Shown: positions 22,472 through 34,709 of the stretch, in pieces
How positions within the stretch are numbered: position 1 is the first letter of the stretch
Layout of the letters: the number at the start of each line of letters is the position of its first letter
DNA from: Aquarana catesbeiana
Taxonomy: Eukaryota; Chordata; Amphibia; Anura; Ranidae
NCBI RefSeq assembly: GCF_042186555.1
Contig: NC_133333.1
Location: forward strand, 217,489,022 to 217,553,021
Reading direction: 5' to 3'
DNA: 64,000 nucleotides
Made by a program: the position numbers and the translations under genes
The notes under the pieces: generated by a model
What the model was told of the DNA's origin: nothing
Databases searched by the model: none
The model's input: only the letters and a program-made list of their open reading frames with translations

Positions 22472-22987
22472 AGACTTTGATGTGTGATCTAAAGCTGTGC
22501 TCTTTGTGAAACTGTAATACAGGGTCTGCCAGCAGCAATGAGAGCAACTGTGCACTATATGACAAGAGCGGATATTGCTCTGCCTTAAAGACTAACTACA
22601 GAACGGAGACACGTTTTGTGTTTCAGGATAGAAATCTACCTCACTAGAGAATATGTAACCTTTTGTATCAGCTCCATGTTCTATGTCTATCAACGCCTTT
22701 TCCAGGAAAGCACAGAAGAGTTAGCTATTGCTCTTCATGTACTTTCTTCTGCAAGAAGGTCATACTTTGTGTTGCAGCATGTTGAAACCATGTTGCATAA
22801 TTATTTCAGTGTACTTTTCCTCCAGGCTAGTGCCATAGAAGGGAAATGTGTTTTGTAAACTTGCTGTTTCATCATACACCATGAACTTTCATATAAGCAT
22901 TTATTTATCCCAAACATGTTGGGCATTGTTTGAGTTATGGAATAGTACCAGAATGGATGGAAATGCTGTTTTCTGGTTATACACATA

Positions 22988-23520
22988 CGCTCTATGGCCA
23001 AATGTATGTGGGTGCCCTTCCAAATTAGTTCAGGATACATTTTGCACAATTTTGTGCTTTTAGCCTTGTGACAACAGATTTGGAAAGGCATTTAACCTTG
23101 TGACAACAGTTTGGAGGAAAGCATTTTTCTGTTTCAGCATAACTGTGCCCCATGCACAAAGCCAGCTCCATTTAGACATGGTTTCACTAGTTTGGTGTGA
23201 AGGAACTTGAATGACCTGCACAGAGCCTGATCTCTACCCTACTGGACAGCTTTGGGATGAACTAGAATGCAGATTGTGAGCCAAGTCTTCACATCCAACA
23301 TCGGTACCTGACTTCACAAATGCACGTTTTGATGAATGGCACAATTTCCTCCATACACACTATAAAATCTCATGAAATCCCTTCTCAGGAGACTGGAGAA
23401 TGTTTTATCTGCAAAGGGGAATCTCCTTATACATGTCCATGATTTTGGAAAGTAGTGCCCAACAAGTTAATTTACAGTGGATGTTCTGGTCGGGGTACAT
23501 GGACTTTTGGCCATATAGTG
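22988..23520 (+). pseudogene. Tc1/mariner-like element, internally deleted and decayed
   Basis: Ends are CGCTCTATGGCCAAATGTATG and the inverse GGACTTTTGGCCATATAGTG, each bordered by TA. The interior from about 23130 to 23460 matches, with many stops and indels, the last third of a Tc1-like transposase gene (recognisable DNA segments such as catgcacaaagccagctcca and ggacagctttgggatgaact, the region of the final catalytic acid). The first half of the transposase is missing. Old and inactive. Confidence 0.75.
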
Positions 23521-23751
23521 TATTTCTGGGCAAACCTAAATAATGCCTATATACAGACTGCAGCAACAACGGCATTAAAGAAAACATCGATACAACACAT
23601 AAAGTTTGGCAGTAAAATGCTTATGCTGTACAGGATGCTCTGCCACTTGCTAACATCAAAAGTTCTACTAAAGGTGTCATTGTCATTTTATATAATCAAC
23701 AAATCCTGAATCTCCAGGATTGCTATCACTTTAAGCTGCCCCAGGCCCACC

Positions 23752-24056
23752 TTAAAGTGGAACTTTAGGTCATAAATAAAAATGGGCAAACAGGCAGGAT
23801 TATTAATGCAGAAGAGACACGCTTTGTCGCTTCTGCATTAAAATGACCTACCTGCCTGTCCACCCTTGCAAAATGGCCCCTGCTGAAGCCGATGGAACTC
23901 TCAAGCATGCATGGGAGAGACGTCATCCCCGCCCAGCCAATGAAAGTGTCTGACATTCGATACCCAGAATCCTGACACTCGAAGATGTCAGCGGCCAGAG
24001 GGTAGCTCCAGGACATTGCATCACTGGAGCCAAGGTGAAGTATAGTTCCACTTTAA
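23752..24056. repeat. MITE with TTAAAGTGGAACT ends
   Basis: Starts TTAAAGTGGAACTTTAGG and ends TATAGTTCCACTTTAA. Inner inverse pairs 'aatgcagaagagacacg' and 'cgcttctgcatt' form a further hairpin near 23800-23845. Non-coding. Confidence 0.7.
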
Positions 24057-24623
24057 GTTGTCCCAAACTAACTATTATCTTTACTAATACATGCGGCCAC
24101 TATCAGCACTGTATACGCTGTATGCAGGATGAGGTACCTAGTAGTGTTCTGTTTTTAGCAGCGGTACGTGGACTTTCCATCCTGTTCCTGCAACAAAATC
24201 AAGATGGGCTGAACACTGCTCAACCATTCACAGGAAGCCTTGTATTTTAATAATGAAAACAAGGCTTCCTCTGAATGTCTGGGGTGGAGATAGTGACATC
24301 ATCTGCCCACCTCTCTACCTCAGAGGAAGCTTTGTATTCAATCATAAAAATACTTTCTGTGAATGGCTGAGCAGTGCTCAGCCCGACTCAATTTTGTTCC
24401 AGGAAAGGGACAGAAAGTCCCAATTCTGCTGCTGGAACACAGCGCTGTATATTGTATGTATCTGATGCTACATATAATTTATACAACGCCAACAGCGGCC
24501 ACATATATTAGTACAGAAAATAGTTCTATTTAAAGTGATTGCAAAGCTGGAGTTAAGCTTTAAGTATCCTGTTCACAAGCGTTAGACAACCGACGTGCCA
24601 GTAAACGACAGTGCTTTGTAGTC

Positions 24624-25037
24624 TTATGCCATGTACACATGATCGGAAATTCGGCCAGCAAAAGACCGATGAGAGCTTTGGGTTGGAAAATGCGACCGTG
24701 TGTATGCTCCATCGGACTTTTGCTGGCCGAATTCCAGCCAGCAAAAGATTGAGAGCATGTTCTTAATTTTTCCTATCCGAAAATGCGATCGTCTGTAGCA
24801 ATTCCGACGCGCAAAATTCCTACGCATGCTCTGAAACAATTCAACGCATGCTCGGAAGCATTGAACTTCATTTTCTTGGCTTGTCGTAGTGTTGTTGTCA
24901 CCGCGTTCTTGACGGTTAAAAGTTCAGCTAACTTTTGTGTGACCGTGTGTATGCAAGGCAAGCTTGAGCGGAATCCCATCGGAAAAGCCATCATATCTTT
25001 TTCCGACCAAAATCCTGATCATGTGTACGCGGCATTA
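24624..25037. mobile_element. Fold-back MITE, GCCGCGTACACACG family (copy 2)
   Basis: Begins TTATGCCATGTACACATGATC and ends GATCATGTGTACGCGGCATTA. It is palindromic over most of its 414 bp, with related internal hairpin arms ('tcggccagcaaaagaccgatg' and the inverse near 24710). No coding capacity. Confidence 0.75.
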
Positions 25038-25195
25038 GTTCGGTTTCAATAGTTGTCCTGCTGATAGCAAGTTCAGTTCATAAATTATTATATAATAATG
25101 ATTAAGTTTAACTTTCTATTAGCAGTACAACTCTGTGTGCAAAAATGTACTAACTGATGCATAAAACAGGTGTAACTCCAATGCATGCACTTCAG

Positions 25196-25931
25196 TAGAC
25201 ATGTGCATTCGTTTTCGTCCGAATGCATTTTCGTCCGAATTTCAGGTATTTTCGTTATCGTTTTAACAAACGATAACGAAAGTGCAGAATCCAAAAAACA
25301 AAAGATCCAACATAAACAAATGCTTTATTTTCGTTTTTGTTGCTACAACAGTTCGATATAGATAGGAGATTCGACACGATGATGACAATAACAATCTGTG
25401 TCCATCAAACCTGTGGTCGAATGTGCCCAACCTTAACTCTATTAGTCCAAGATTATTCTACATAGAGAGAAAAGATTCGACGTAGAGAGAAAAGATTCAA
25501 CGTAGGGGAGAAAGATTCGACGTAGGGGAGAAAAGATTCGACGTAGGGGAGAAAAGATAAATAAAAATAATGATGATGATGAATGTTATTGGCTGATTGT
25601 AACCAAAGAGGAGGAGCAGTAAAATAGCTAGAACTAAGTACACACGTACTTTGGCTTATGGTGTCTGTTGAAAGTTCTAAGAAGATTTGACGGAGCAGGT
25701 AAACTAAACGGCGTCGTACAGTTTAGCTGCTCCATCGAATATTCTTTGAACATTCGACAGACACCATAAGCCTTCAATGACAGATTCGACCTTAATTTGG
25801 ATTTTCGGACGAATGCAATTTTTGACGAAAAACGAAATAAATAAAAAGGAATTTCGGGAGTAACTAAATAAATTTATTTTTCGGACGAAAACGAAATTCC
25901 GAAACGAAATATTTCAGTGTGCACATGTCTA
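25196..25931. mobile_element. Non-autonomous hAT element, TSD CACTTCAG
   Basis: Starts TAGACATGTGCATTCG and ends with the inverse GTGTGCACATGTCTA. The octamer CACTTCAG flanks both sides (25188-25195 and 25932-25939). Inner segments rich in TTTCGTCCGAA and its inverse TTCGGACGAAA form long subterminal inverted repeats. About 25450-25555 holds a short tandem array of 'aaagattcgacgtaggggag' units. No transposase. Confidence 0.9.
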
Positions 25932-25939
25932 CACTTCAG

Positions 25940-26924
25940 GCCTCAGATCAACTGTCAATTACAGCCAATGGCAGCAGGTGCCAGGACAAACAGCATTGTG
26001 TGCTATGAGTTGCCGACACCTGCTCTGTACCTTCTGTATCTTCTGGAAGACCAAGGGTAGGGAAGATTCAGGTGTCTGCTAGCTGGGGGGTAAGAAAAAT
26101 AGATGTTTTCTAATATGAGTTGCAAGGCCAAGCCACAAACCTGCACCTGTTCATGTTATTATTCGATATTCCTGCAAGCCATTTTATTGCTAAATGGTCC
26201 ATGTGGGATGTTTGCCAGTGACTCCTGAGGCCAGCAGAGAGAAGACAGGAGCAGCTGCTTCATATACAAAACGACTGTTTCTTGTTGAAGCTGTTTTTGC
26301 TCTCTTCTTTCTTACTAAATATGTAGCCTCTCCTAAGAGCTCTTCCAATTCCCTGGCATTTATATCTACTGATATTTATTGTGACTTTTAAGCAGGTCAA
26401 ATTCAAGGAAAACAGCATCATAGAAATAACAGCTTGGCAAGAATTTTTATCATTATTCATTTGAAATCTGGCACGAAAAAGATGACAACAAAATTGATTT
26501 CTGCCCCCAGTTCCTGGATTATATGTGGTATTTCCAATACTTTCACCACATTGAATATAGGACTGTTTTAGCTGGCTGAGAGTAAAGATAACTTGAAATG
26601 GGGGGGGGCATTTTTGTAAAAAAAAAAAGGGGGGGGGGGTTATCTTTACTTGCATTTCATGAGGATGCCTGACTAACATATGGCATTTTGGGAAACATCA
26701 CAACCAGTAGACCTAAAAACTTTAGCATTGTTTTAGCTACGTGAACAGGACTGAGAATAGATAAGATTTAAACATTATACTGGATATATTTTTTAATGTT
26801 TTGGGAAACATCACAACCATTAGACCTAAAGACTTTGGCATCATAGTAGCTTTTTGAGCAGGGCTGAGAATAGATAATATTCAAACATAACACTAGATAT
26901 ATTTTAAAACATGACCAAGCATAT
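25940..26924. other. Intergenic stretch with a 113-bp tandem duplication
   Basis: Two diverged copies of a 113-bp segment starting ttttgggaaacatcacaacc lie at 26686 and 26799. A G-run and A-run hairpin is at about 26570-26650. Otherwise nothing recognisable. Confidence 0.6.
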
Positions 26925-27464
26925 TTAAAGTGCATCTGTAGCCACATCTTTTTTTTCTGTTTGAGTTCTGGATAGAGTGAATAAGGATTTGAACATTTTA
27001 CTGCTGTTGGAGACTCTGTTGAAGAAAATCCTTCACAAAGGTTGTCCCAAGGAGACAGGAAATAAGGGGGAATCTCTCCAACAGCAACACAGACAAAAGT
27101 AGAAGTGCTTTTTTTTAGGTTAAGTGGGGGAAATACTAGAACATCTTTCAGAATTGTATTGTGGTCTGTTTTCCCTGTTGCAGATTTTGCCAGGTGTTTT
27201 TTAAATTAACAAAGGGAGATCCTGTCATTCATCCACCCTTTCTTTCCCCTCGTCTATACACAGAATGCCTTGCATTCTGTAAATAGACAAGGGGAGATGA
27301 AGAGGAGGGTGGACGATGACTAATCTGGCATCACCAAAGAGTGAATTTTTACAGTAACCGGCAGCCAGAAGGACATATGGACTACTTAATTAGAGGTAAG
27401 TTATTTGTTGGGTGCTGTATCCCCAAAAAGTTTTGTTTTTTTTTGTACTGGAGATTTGCTTTAA
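26925..27464. repeat. MITE-like repeat with TTAAAG/CTTTAA ends
   Basis: Starts TTAAAGTGCATCT and ends AGATTTGCTTTAA, an imperfect inverse. It contains a hairpin at 27225-27330 (ccaccctttctttcccctcg against the inverse near 27290). Confidence 0.55.
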
Positions 27465-27536
27465 GGTCACAAAAGCAGCTCAAACTAAAAAAAAGCAAAT
27501 AAAAGGATCTCCTGCCCTTCTGGAGCACCAGAGGTC

Positions 27537-27976
27537 TTATGCCCTGTACACACGGTCGGACATTGATCGGACATTCCGACAACAAAATCCATGGATTTTT
27601 TCCGACGGATGTTGGCTCAAACTTGTCTTGCATACACACGGTCACACAAAGTTGTCGGAAAATCCGATCATTCTGAACGCGGTGACATAAAATAAGTACG
27701 TCGGGACTATAAACGGGGCAGCAGCCAATAACTTTTGTCTCTTAATTTATTCTGAGCATGCGTGGCACTTTGTGCGTCGGATTTGTATACACATGATCGG
27801 AATTTCCGACAACGGATTTTGTTGTCGGAAAATTTTATAGCAAGCTCTCAAACTTTGTGTGTCAGAAATTCCTATGGAAAATGTGTGATGGAGCCCACAC
27901 ACGGTCGGAATTTCCGACAACAAGGTCCTATCACACATTTTCCGTCGGAAAATCCTATCGCGTGTACAGGGCATTA
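27537..27976. mobile_element. Fold-back MITE, GCCGCGTACACACG family (copy 3)
   Basis: Begins TTATGCCCTGTACACACGGTC and ends CGTGTACAGGGCATTA. Numerous 'gtcggaaattccgacaac' type palindromes make it fold back along its length. It shares the 'cagccaata' centre with copies 1 and 4. Confidence 0.78.
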
Positions 27977-30900
27977 GAAGTATGAGTTCTTTTACGGCCT
28001 CACAACTCTAACACTGTTAATTGCAAGGCTCCCTCTCCTGGTGGGCCAATTCATATCTGTCCCCTTTTTAACCAACACTGGGTGGATCGTGTGTTACCCT
28101 GGGGACAGCACTGATAATGTGTTCACCCGCTACCTGAGAGCCTAATCGGTATGTTGGTCTGGTAGAGGGTCAATCCACTAAGGGTGCCCTGAGCAGAAGC
28201 AGTGCTTTCCTTTTTATATTTCTCATAATGTGTTTACTTTCTACAGGAGAACAGTGGGCAGACAATTTGATTGGCGGCAGATGGCTTCTCTGCGCAGCTC
28301 CCTTACAGTACCTCACATTTAAAGGCTGCTGTTGTGAATTTACTGGGAACACTAAAATAGATTTGTTGTGCAAGAATCTTGATCTCTTCTTTGCCAAGTA
28401 TGCATTACAGTTACAGTGTGACCCTTGCTGTGCTGTATCGTAAGACAAATCACTTTGTCACAAATCAAATTGTTTGCTTTTTAAAAAAAACAGATGACAC
28501 AGTTTGCTTTGAATAATGTTGTAATTAATTGTATCTAGAGCACAAAGGAAGCATTTTCCTTCAGGAAGACGGTTTGTGCCGTATACAGCTTCTGCATTTA
28601 TCATTATAAGAATTTAAAAAAAAAGAATGAATCTATAGAATGGAACATTAAGTATGGCACTCCAGTGTCCTTGTGGTTTAGCTGAAAGCATTTTAGGTCC
28701 TACACTACCTTTACAGATATAACAGATCTTTCTTCTGGTGCAATAGTTAATATTAGATAAGTGTTCCTGGGGTGGTTCCTCTGTTCCCATGGACAACAGC
28801 TGGAAAACATGTGGCACTTCTGTGCAAATTTCCAAACAGGTTGCCAAATATGGGAATACACGTGTAAGGCAGTGTGTTCAGAGCAGATGTACTGACACTA
28901 GGGGTCAGGCTATAGGAGTCGCTCATTACAAAGCCTTCACATTCAGACACCTTATAAGCGGGTGTCATTTTTACCCCATGTTCCATGAAACCCTTATCAG
29001 ATGGCTGTAGTGTTTTCCAGACATCCACTTAGATTTTTTTAGTGTCAGAAAGGAACTGGGATTTTTTTTTCAGGCATCTTTAACATGAAAATAACATGCA
29101 AATCAGTAACTACTATACATTCACTTCTAAAGGAAGGACAACCAGAGGTGATGACAGGGAGCCTTTGTCTCAGGGGGTAAACAAAGCCAACTAGCCTTGC
29201 GATATTAGGTACTGGTTTCTGTGTTCTGAAGAATGTATAGCTTGCAAAGTGTGCCATGGTGCCTTATTGACTGCTGGGCACAGTTTCTTTTGAGGCTGTC
29301 AACATCTGGCCACATGACACCTCAAAGGCGGAATGGAAAAGGTGCCGGGTGACTTTCCCCTGCCAGGTGCTGTGAAAGCAAGTCTAAACGAGGTGCAGAT
29401 AGCTTTACAACACCCACCATGTGTCACCGACTTTGGATCCTGCTCTAATAGTTTACTAAATAGTGAAGAATCAAAACTCGGGGCCACCAGCCAAACAAAT
29501 CTTATCCAAACCATGCTCCACAGTCCATTCCCCCTTGGATCTTCAGTTACACATTTTACAGAAAAAAAAGAGAGGGGACAGCTGTGAAATAAATGTAAAT
29601 AATTTACTCAAAGATCAAAGTCTTACAATGCACTTAAAGGACAAGTTTGGAGTCATTTAAAAAAATAACATACTCATCAGTGTGATGCTACAGCTGTCTC
29701 CCGCTGGCTCTAAGCCCCAGAACTGAGTGATCACATGACCGCTGATCACTCAGTTCCCAGTTTGCTCTGAGCAGAGAGTGGTGACTGTGTTGTTGGACTT
29801 TAGCCCACTGTCCGCTGATTCTGGGTCACAGTAGAACTCAAGTGCACTTCTGTGATCCACAAGGGAAGTATGACCAAAAAAGCTTTGGCTATACTTCTCT
29901 TTTAACAGTTACCAGAAACTTACATTTGTGGTAAAGAGGTGAATTGATGTTTAGATGTATATATGTATTGCCTCTTCAACTTCATGAAGTTGATGGGAAG
30001 GGAACGCTGCAGCTAATTTAATAAGCCTAGGAGAGACACAACTTAGACACTTCCACCGTTTGCTTGTGAGTACTAGGCCAGCCATTAACGACGACCGGTG
30101 CTTAGTGCACTCACTGGGATGTAGAGATGCACACTAATAACCTATTCAAAAACTCTATATAAAAACCTGTGTATACCCAGCCACAATCTGATATTATAAT
30201 TGCTCTACATGCTGCTTTATATCTACCAAAACTATGTAGTAAATGCTCTACATAAACAATCAAACTCATTTGTAATCAGTCAGGATGGCACACCAATGAC
30301 AAAGTTATTGGTAGGTCTAAAGGAAATTGTACAATCAGATTGCAAGGCCAGCCTTAAAAGAGATGTACAGCCTAAGCTCATTCGGCTGTACTTCTCCTAT
30401 GCATCACAGGAGTGCAGTTTCTTCTGCACTCCTATGACCAGTTTTCAGCTGACAGCAGGCTTCAGCCCGCTGTCGGCTGACGTCACAGATCTGGTCCAGG
30501 TTGGGAAAGATTGTGACCATATGGTCAGGAGCCTGGACAGGCACCTGGCTCAGCCTCTCAGCGACCAGCGGAGAGCCTGAGACAGCAGCTCCTGCCCCCT
30601 CCACAGCACAGTTCTTCAGTGAGCGCAGAGCAGATAGCTGGTGACTGACAGCCAGAAGCTTTCTGCTCACAGAGAACTGAGCAAACAGCGGTGCAGGCAG
30701 GGGAATGATGCTGCATTCACATGGTAAGTCTTATTTCTACTAAAAAACAACCCACACTTTGTGTGACGTTCCTCTGAAATGTTTCTGAGATATTTGGCTG
30801 CTCAGCTATGAAGAAAGCCAGGAAATTTCCAAATGCTAAGCAGATATTAAGTGTGCCGATGACAGGTGCCCTAATTTTTATGACAAAGAAAACGTGAGAA

Positions 30901-31386
30901 GCCCATTTTCTGCAGTAGTAGATGTGTGATGACGACTTTCAACTTGTTGGAGCAAATTTGTTCTAGAAAAGCTAAGGAGGCAGCTCAGGGAAAACTTGAG
31001 CTCTACCAATAAAGTATTTGGATCTGATAATCAGCTCTGCATCAAAGATGGAGTTTTTTCTGCCAATAAATGTGATACATCTTAATCCCACTGGCTGCCT
31101 TTCTTCTGATAGTAAAGTCTGCGTTACTCAGTGGTCACCACTGAATGATGAGGTGATATAGAAGTCTAGAATGTATTCATCCTCCAAGTGTCTGTAACAA
31201 TGCTATTTGTTTTAGATAAATAATGTAACATATTTCAATAAAACTCTAATTTTGTAGAAAAATCTATGGCTGCTGCATCATGGCTTTTTTTATCACTTAC
31301 CACTTCTGCTCTAGAACAATTTTTTCATTTTTTGCACACATGTACAATCTTTGGCTATAAAGTTACTTAAAATCTCCAGAACATTA
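27977..31386. other. Intergenic region without recognisable genes
   Basis: No exon, RNA gene or transposase was found on either strand. It contains a small MITE at 29634-29905 and a repeat-like segment about 30330-30730. The open frames here are short and show no domain or codon signal. Confidence 0.55.
29634..29905. repeat. MITE with TTAAAGGACAAGT ends
   Basis: Starts TTAAAGGACAAGTTTGGAG and ends ACTTCTCTTTTAA. Inner inverse pairs 'gaactgagtgatcac' and 'gtgatc..ctcagttc' are visible. The 30330-30730 stretch may be a diverged relative. Confidence 0.5.
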
Positions 31387-31388
31387 TA

Positions 31389-31670
31389 CAGTATCTCACA
31401 AAAGTGAGTACACCCCTCACATTTTTGTAAAAATTGTATTATATCGTACTCTCTTTTGTTGCCAGCGGTTTAGACATTAATGGCTGTGTGTTGAGTTATT
31501 TTGAGGGGACGGCAAATTTACACTGTTATACAAGCTGTACATGTACAATGTAAACAACTCACTTAGTTTACATTGTAGCAAAGTGTCATTTCTTCAGTGT
31601 TGTCACATGAAAAGATATAATAAAATATTTACAAAAATGTGAGGGGTGTACTCACTTTTGTGAGATACTG
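31389..31670. mobile_element. Tc1-type MITE derived from the 37048-46470 family
   Basis: Starts CAGTATCTCACAAAAGTGAG and ends with the inverse CTCACTTTTGTGAGATACTG, bordered by TA on both sides. At 282 bp it consists only of the two long inverted ends that also bound the full Tc1 at 37048-46470, so it is an internal-deletion product of that family. Confidence 0.92.
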
Positions 31671-31772
31671 TATATACAGTTGTGCTCAAATGTTTGCATA
31701 CCCTGGCAGAAATTGTGAAATGTTGACAATAATATTGAAAATATGACTGATCATGCCAAAAAACTTTTATTC

Positions 31773-32281
31773 AAAGCGGCGTTCCACCCAAAACTGGAAC
31801 TTCCGCTGATCGGATTCCTCCCCCCCTCCGGTGTCACATTTGGCACCTTTCAGAGGGGAGGGGAGAGCAGTTACCTGTCTAGTCCAGGTATTTGCTCCCA
31901 CTTCCCAGCATAGATCACCGCAGGCTCCGCGGCGATCTACGCCATGTCCGGCCTCTCCTCCGTTCCCCCCCCCCCCCCGCTGTCTTCTGGGAGACACACA
32001 GGTCCCAGAAGACAGCAGGGACCAGTGAGGATGCGCAGCTCTACCCGCGCATACGCAGTAGGGAACCAGGCTGTGAAGCCGCAAGGCTTCACTTCCTGAT
32101 TCCCTTACCGAAGATGGCGGTGCCTCCACCCGAGAGCCGAGGGACAGATCGGCTTCGGGTGAGGACATCACGGGCGCCCTGGAGAGGTAAGTGTCCATAT
32201 TTTAAAAGTCAGCAGCTGCAGTATTTTTAGCTGCTGACTTTTTAAAAAAAAATAAATAAATTCGGCGGAACTCCGCTTTAA
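31773..32281. repeat. MITE with AAAGCGG/CCGCTTTAA ends, nested in the fold-back Tc1
   Basis: Starts AAAGCGGCGTTCCACCC and ends GCGGAACTCCGCTTTAA. It shares 'agcagctg..gtattt..cagctgctgacttttaa' and 'aaggtgccaaatgt' type segments (inverted) with 53477-53959. It interrupts the left arm of the fold-back Tc1. Confidence 0.8.
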
Positions 32282-32561
32282 GGATAGCAATCACATGAAG
32301 ACATTTATTAATACATAGTTTTTTGGATCCTTTTTAAATTATAATGATAACAGAAATCACCCAAATGGCCCCGATGCAAAGTTTACATACCCTGAAATGC
32401 TTGGCCTTAGTAAAGACACAGAAGTTGGCACACACAGGTTAAATGACAATTAAAGGTTAATTTCCCACATTTGTGACTTTTTAAATGACAATTAGTGCCT
32501 GTGTATAAATAGTCAATGAGTTTGTTAGCTCTCACATGGATGCACTAAGCAGGCTAGACAC

Positions 32562-32973
32562 TAATGCCGCGTACACACGAGCGGACTTTACGGCAGACTT
32601 TGCCCGGCGGACTTTTCGACGGACTTTATGACGGACTTTCCGAATGAACAGACTTGCATACACACAATCCACCAAAGTCCGTCGAATTCGTACGTGATGA
32701 CTTACGACTGGACTAAAACAAGGAAGTTCATAGCCAGTAGCCAATAGCTGCCCTAGCGTGGCTTTTTGTCCGTCGAACTAGCATACAGACGAGCGGATTT
32801 TTTGACCGGACTCGATTTCGATGGATTGATTTAAAACATGTTTCAAATCTAAGTCCGTCCAACTTTTGAGAAAACAAAGTCCGCTGGAGCCCACACACGA
32901 TCGAATTGTCTGATGAAATCCAGCCCGCCGGGCAAAGTCTGCCGTAAAGTCCGCTCGTGTGTACTCGGCATTA
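32562..32973. mobile_element. Fold-back MITE, GCCGCGTACACACG family (copy 4)
   Basis: The cleanest copy: TAATGCCGCGTACACACGAG at the left and the inverse CTCGTGTGTACTCGGCATTA at the right, followed inward by GCGGACTTTACGGCAGACTT and its inverse. Inserted in the left part of the fold-back Tc1, and so younger than it. Confidence 0.88.
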
Positions 32974-33022
32974 GCCATGAGGAGGTAGAAAAGAACAGTC
33001 AAAAGACCTGTGTAACAAGGGA

Positions 33023-33274
33023 ATGAAAGTTTACAAAGATGGAAAAGGATATAAAAAGATATCCAAAGCCTTGAATATGCCAGTCAGTACTGTTCAATCA
33101 GTTAATAAGAAGTGGAAAATTTGGGGATCTCTTGATACCAAGCCAAGATCAGGTAGATCAAGAAATATTTCAGCCACAATTGCCACAGGAACTGTTCAGG
33201 ATACAACGAAAAACCCACAGGTAACCTCAGGGGAAATACAGGCTGCTCTGGAAAAAGATGGTGTGGTGTTTTAA
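33023..33274 (+). pseudogene. Tc1-like transposase N-terminal fragment
   Basis: Encodes MKVYKDGKGYKKISKALNM, PVSTVQSVNKKWKIWGS, TKPRSGRSR and VTSGEIQAAL. This is the paired-like helix-turn-helix region and GRPR-type linker of Tc1 transposases. The frame stops at 33274, before the catalytic domain. An inverse copy of the same stretch follows on the minus strand at about 33390-33722, with further stops. Not able to encode a transposase. Confidence 0.85.
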
Positions 33275-33822
33275 GAAGCACAATACAATGATACTTGAAC
33301 AAAAAAGAGCGGCATGGTCAAGTTGCCAGAAAGAAGCCTTTACTGTACAAGTTCCACAAAAAAGTCTGATTACAATATGCCCAACAACACCTTGACATGC
33401 CTCATTGGTTTTTGGTGGCATTGGCGCAGTAAAGGCTTCCTTCTGGCAGCTCACCATGCAGCTCTTTTTTGTTCAAGTATTGTTGAATTGTGTTCTATAA
33501 AAACAACCACACCGTCTTTCTAGAGAGCAGCCAGTATTTCCCCCGAGGTTACCTGTGGGTTTTCCTTTGTATCCTGAGCAATTCTTTCGGCAGTTGTGGC
33601 TGTAATCTTTATTGGTCTACTTGACCTTGGCTTTGAATCAAAAGAGCCCCTAATTTTCCACTTCCTAATAAGTGATTAAACAGTACTGATTGGCATATTC
33701 AAGGCTTTGGATAAAATTTAAAGATAAAATAAAAGAGTTTTTTGGCATGATCAGTCATATTTTCAATAATAATGCCAAAATTTCACAATTTCTGCCAAGG
33801 TATGCAAACTTTTGAGCATGAC

Positions 33823-33824
<2 letters not shown>

Positions 33825-33882
<58 letters not shown>
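33825..33882. repeat. (TA)n microsatellite
   Basis: An uninterrupted TA run of about 50 bp followed by a T-run. It abuts the right end of the fold-back Tc1. Confidence 0.95.
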
Positions 33883-33889
<7 letters not shown>

Positions 33890-34272
33890 TTTATTTACCT
33901 TTATTCATCATCACATCTGGTTTCATTCCAGGCAGAAGGGATTAAAGAACCAGGAGCCACCTGTAGAAATGGAACACAAGCTGATGGCTGCTATTGCAGT
34001 CATCAGCTGGTGTTTAAAGCTAAACTCCAAATTTCTTTTCACTAGAACTGAATGGAATGATGAAACCAGCATAGATCATACATCTGTACCATGTTGCTTT
34101 GTTGTCTGCAGACCCTCTGATATTCTGTTTTTAGTTGTGGCTTTGTACCATGTGACACTCTGTATAGCCTGCTGATATACTTAGTCCCTTTCCACAGCCA
34201 CTTCTGCAGTGACCATTCTAAAACACTCCCCTTTGTAGTCTTTGAGACTCAATTTTATTACACTCTATAGAT

Positions 34273-34406
34273 CAGGGGTAGGCAACCTGGGGCCCTCCAA
34301 CTGTTGCAGAACTACAAGTCCCATCGTGCCTCTGGGAGTAATTGTAACTGCCAGCCTTGCAATACCTCATGGGAAATGTAGTTCCACAACAGCTGGGGGT
34401 CCCCTG
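34273..34406. mobile_element. hAT MITE related to 10863-11010
   Basis: Starts CAGGGGTAGGCAACC and ends GGGGGTCCCCTG. The flanking octamers CTATAGAT (34265-34272) and CTGTAGAT (34407-34414) differ at one position. It shares 'ctgttgcagaactaca' and 'gtagttccacaacagctgg' with the 10863 family. Confidence 0.78.
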
Positions 34407-34709
34407 CTGTAGATAGAACACTACACTAGGTCCAAGCATATCTCCCCCTAGAGGCCAGCCACACTGCCTACAAGTCATTAAAGTAGCACTCTCTGTGGAT
34501 ATGGTCTGTTTCTACCTTCCCTGACACATGAGTTCCATAGCGTTTGAGCTATGAATTGTGAGCATGTTCTAGACTCCACCAGCCCTCTCATGTCACCCTG
34601 GACACTGTGTTCTTTAATTCCCACTATCTTTTTTACACCCACAGGAAAGCCACTGAAGTACTGTTCTGGTTGGCCTTGCATAAAGTGACTATTGACCAGG
34701 TCCCTAGAC

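Larger units (their letters stand above)
31677..33824. mobile_element. Fold-back Tc1/mariner derivative with two nested MITEs
   Basis: Outer ends are CAGTTGTGCTCAAATGTTTGC and the inverse GCAAACTTTTGAGCATGACTG, with about 95 bp of inverted similarity. Left TA is at 31675-31676; the right flank is inside a TA-rich microsatellite. After removing insertions at 31773-32281 and 32562-32973, the core is a large palindrome made of the 5' half of a Tc1 transposase gene and its inverse (centre near 33385). The right arm is shorter. Confidence 0.85.

Noticed and set aside
31767..32230. Overlapping frames of 112-143 codons on both strands
   Set aside because: They fall inside a GC-rich MITE also present at 53477-53959.
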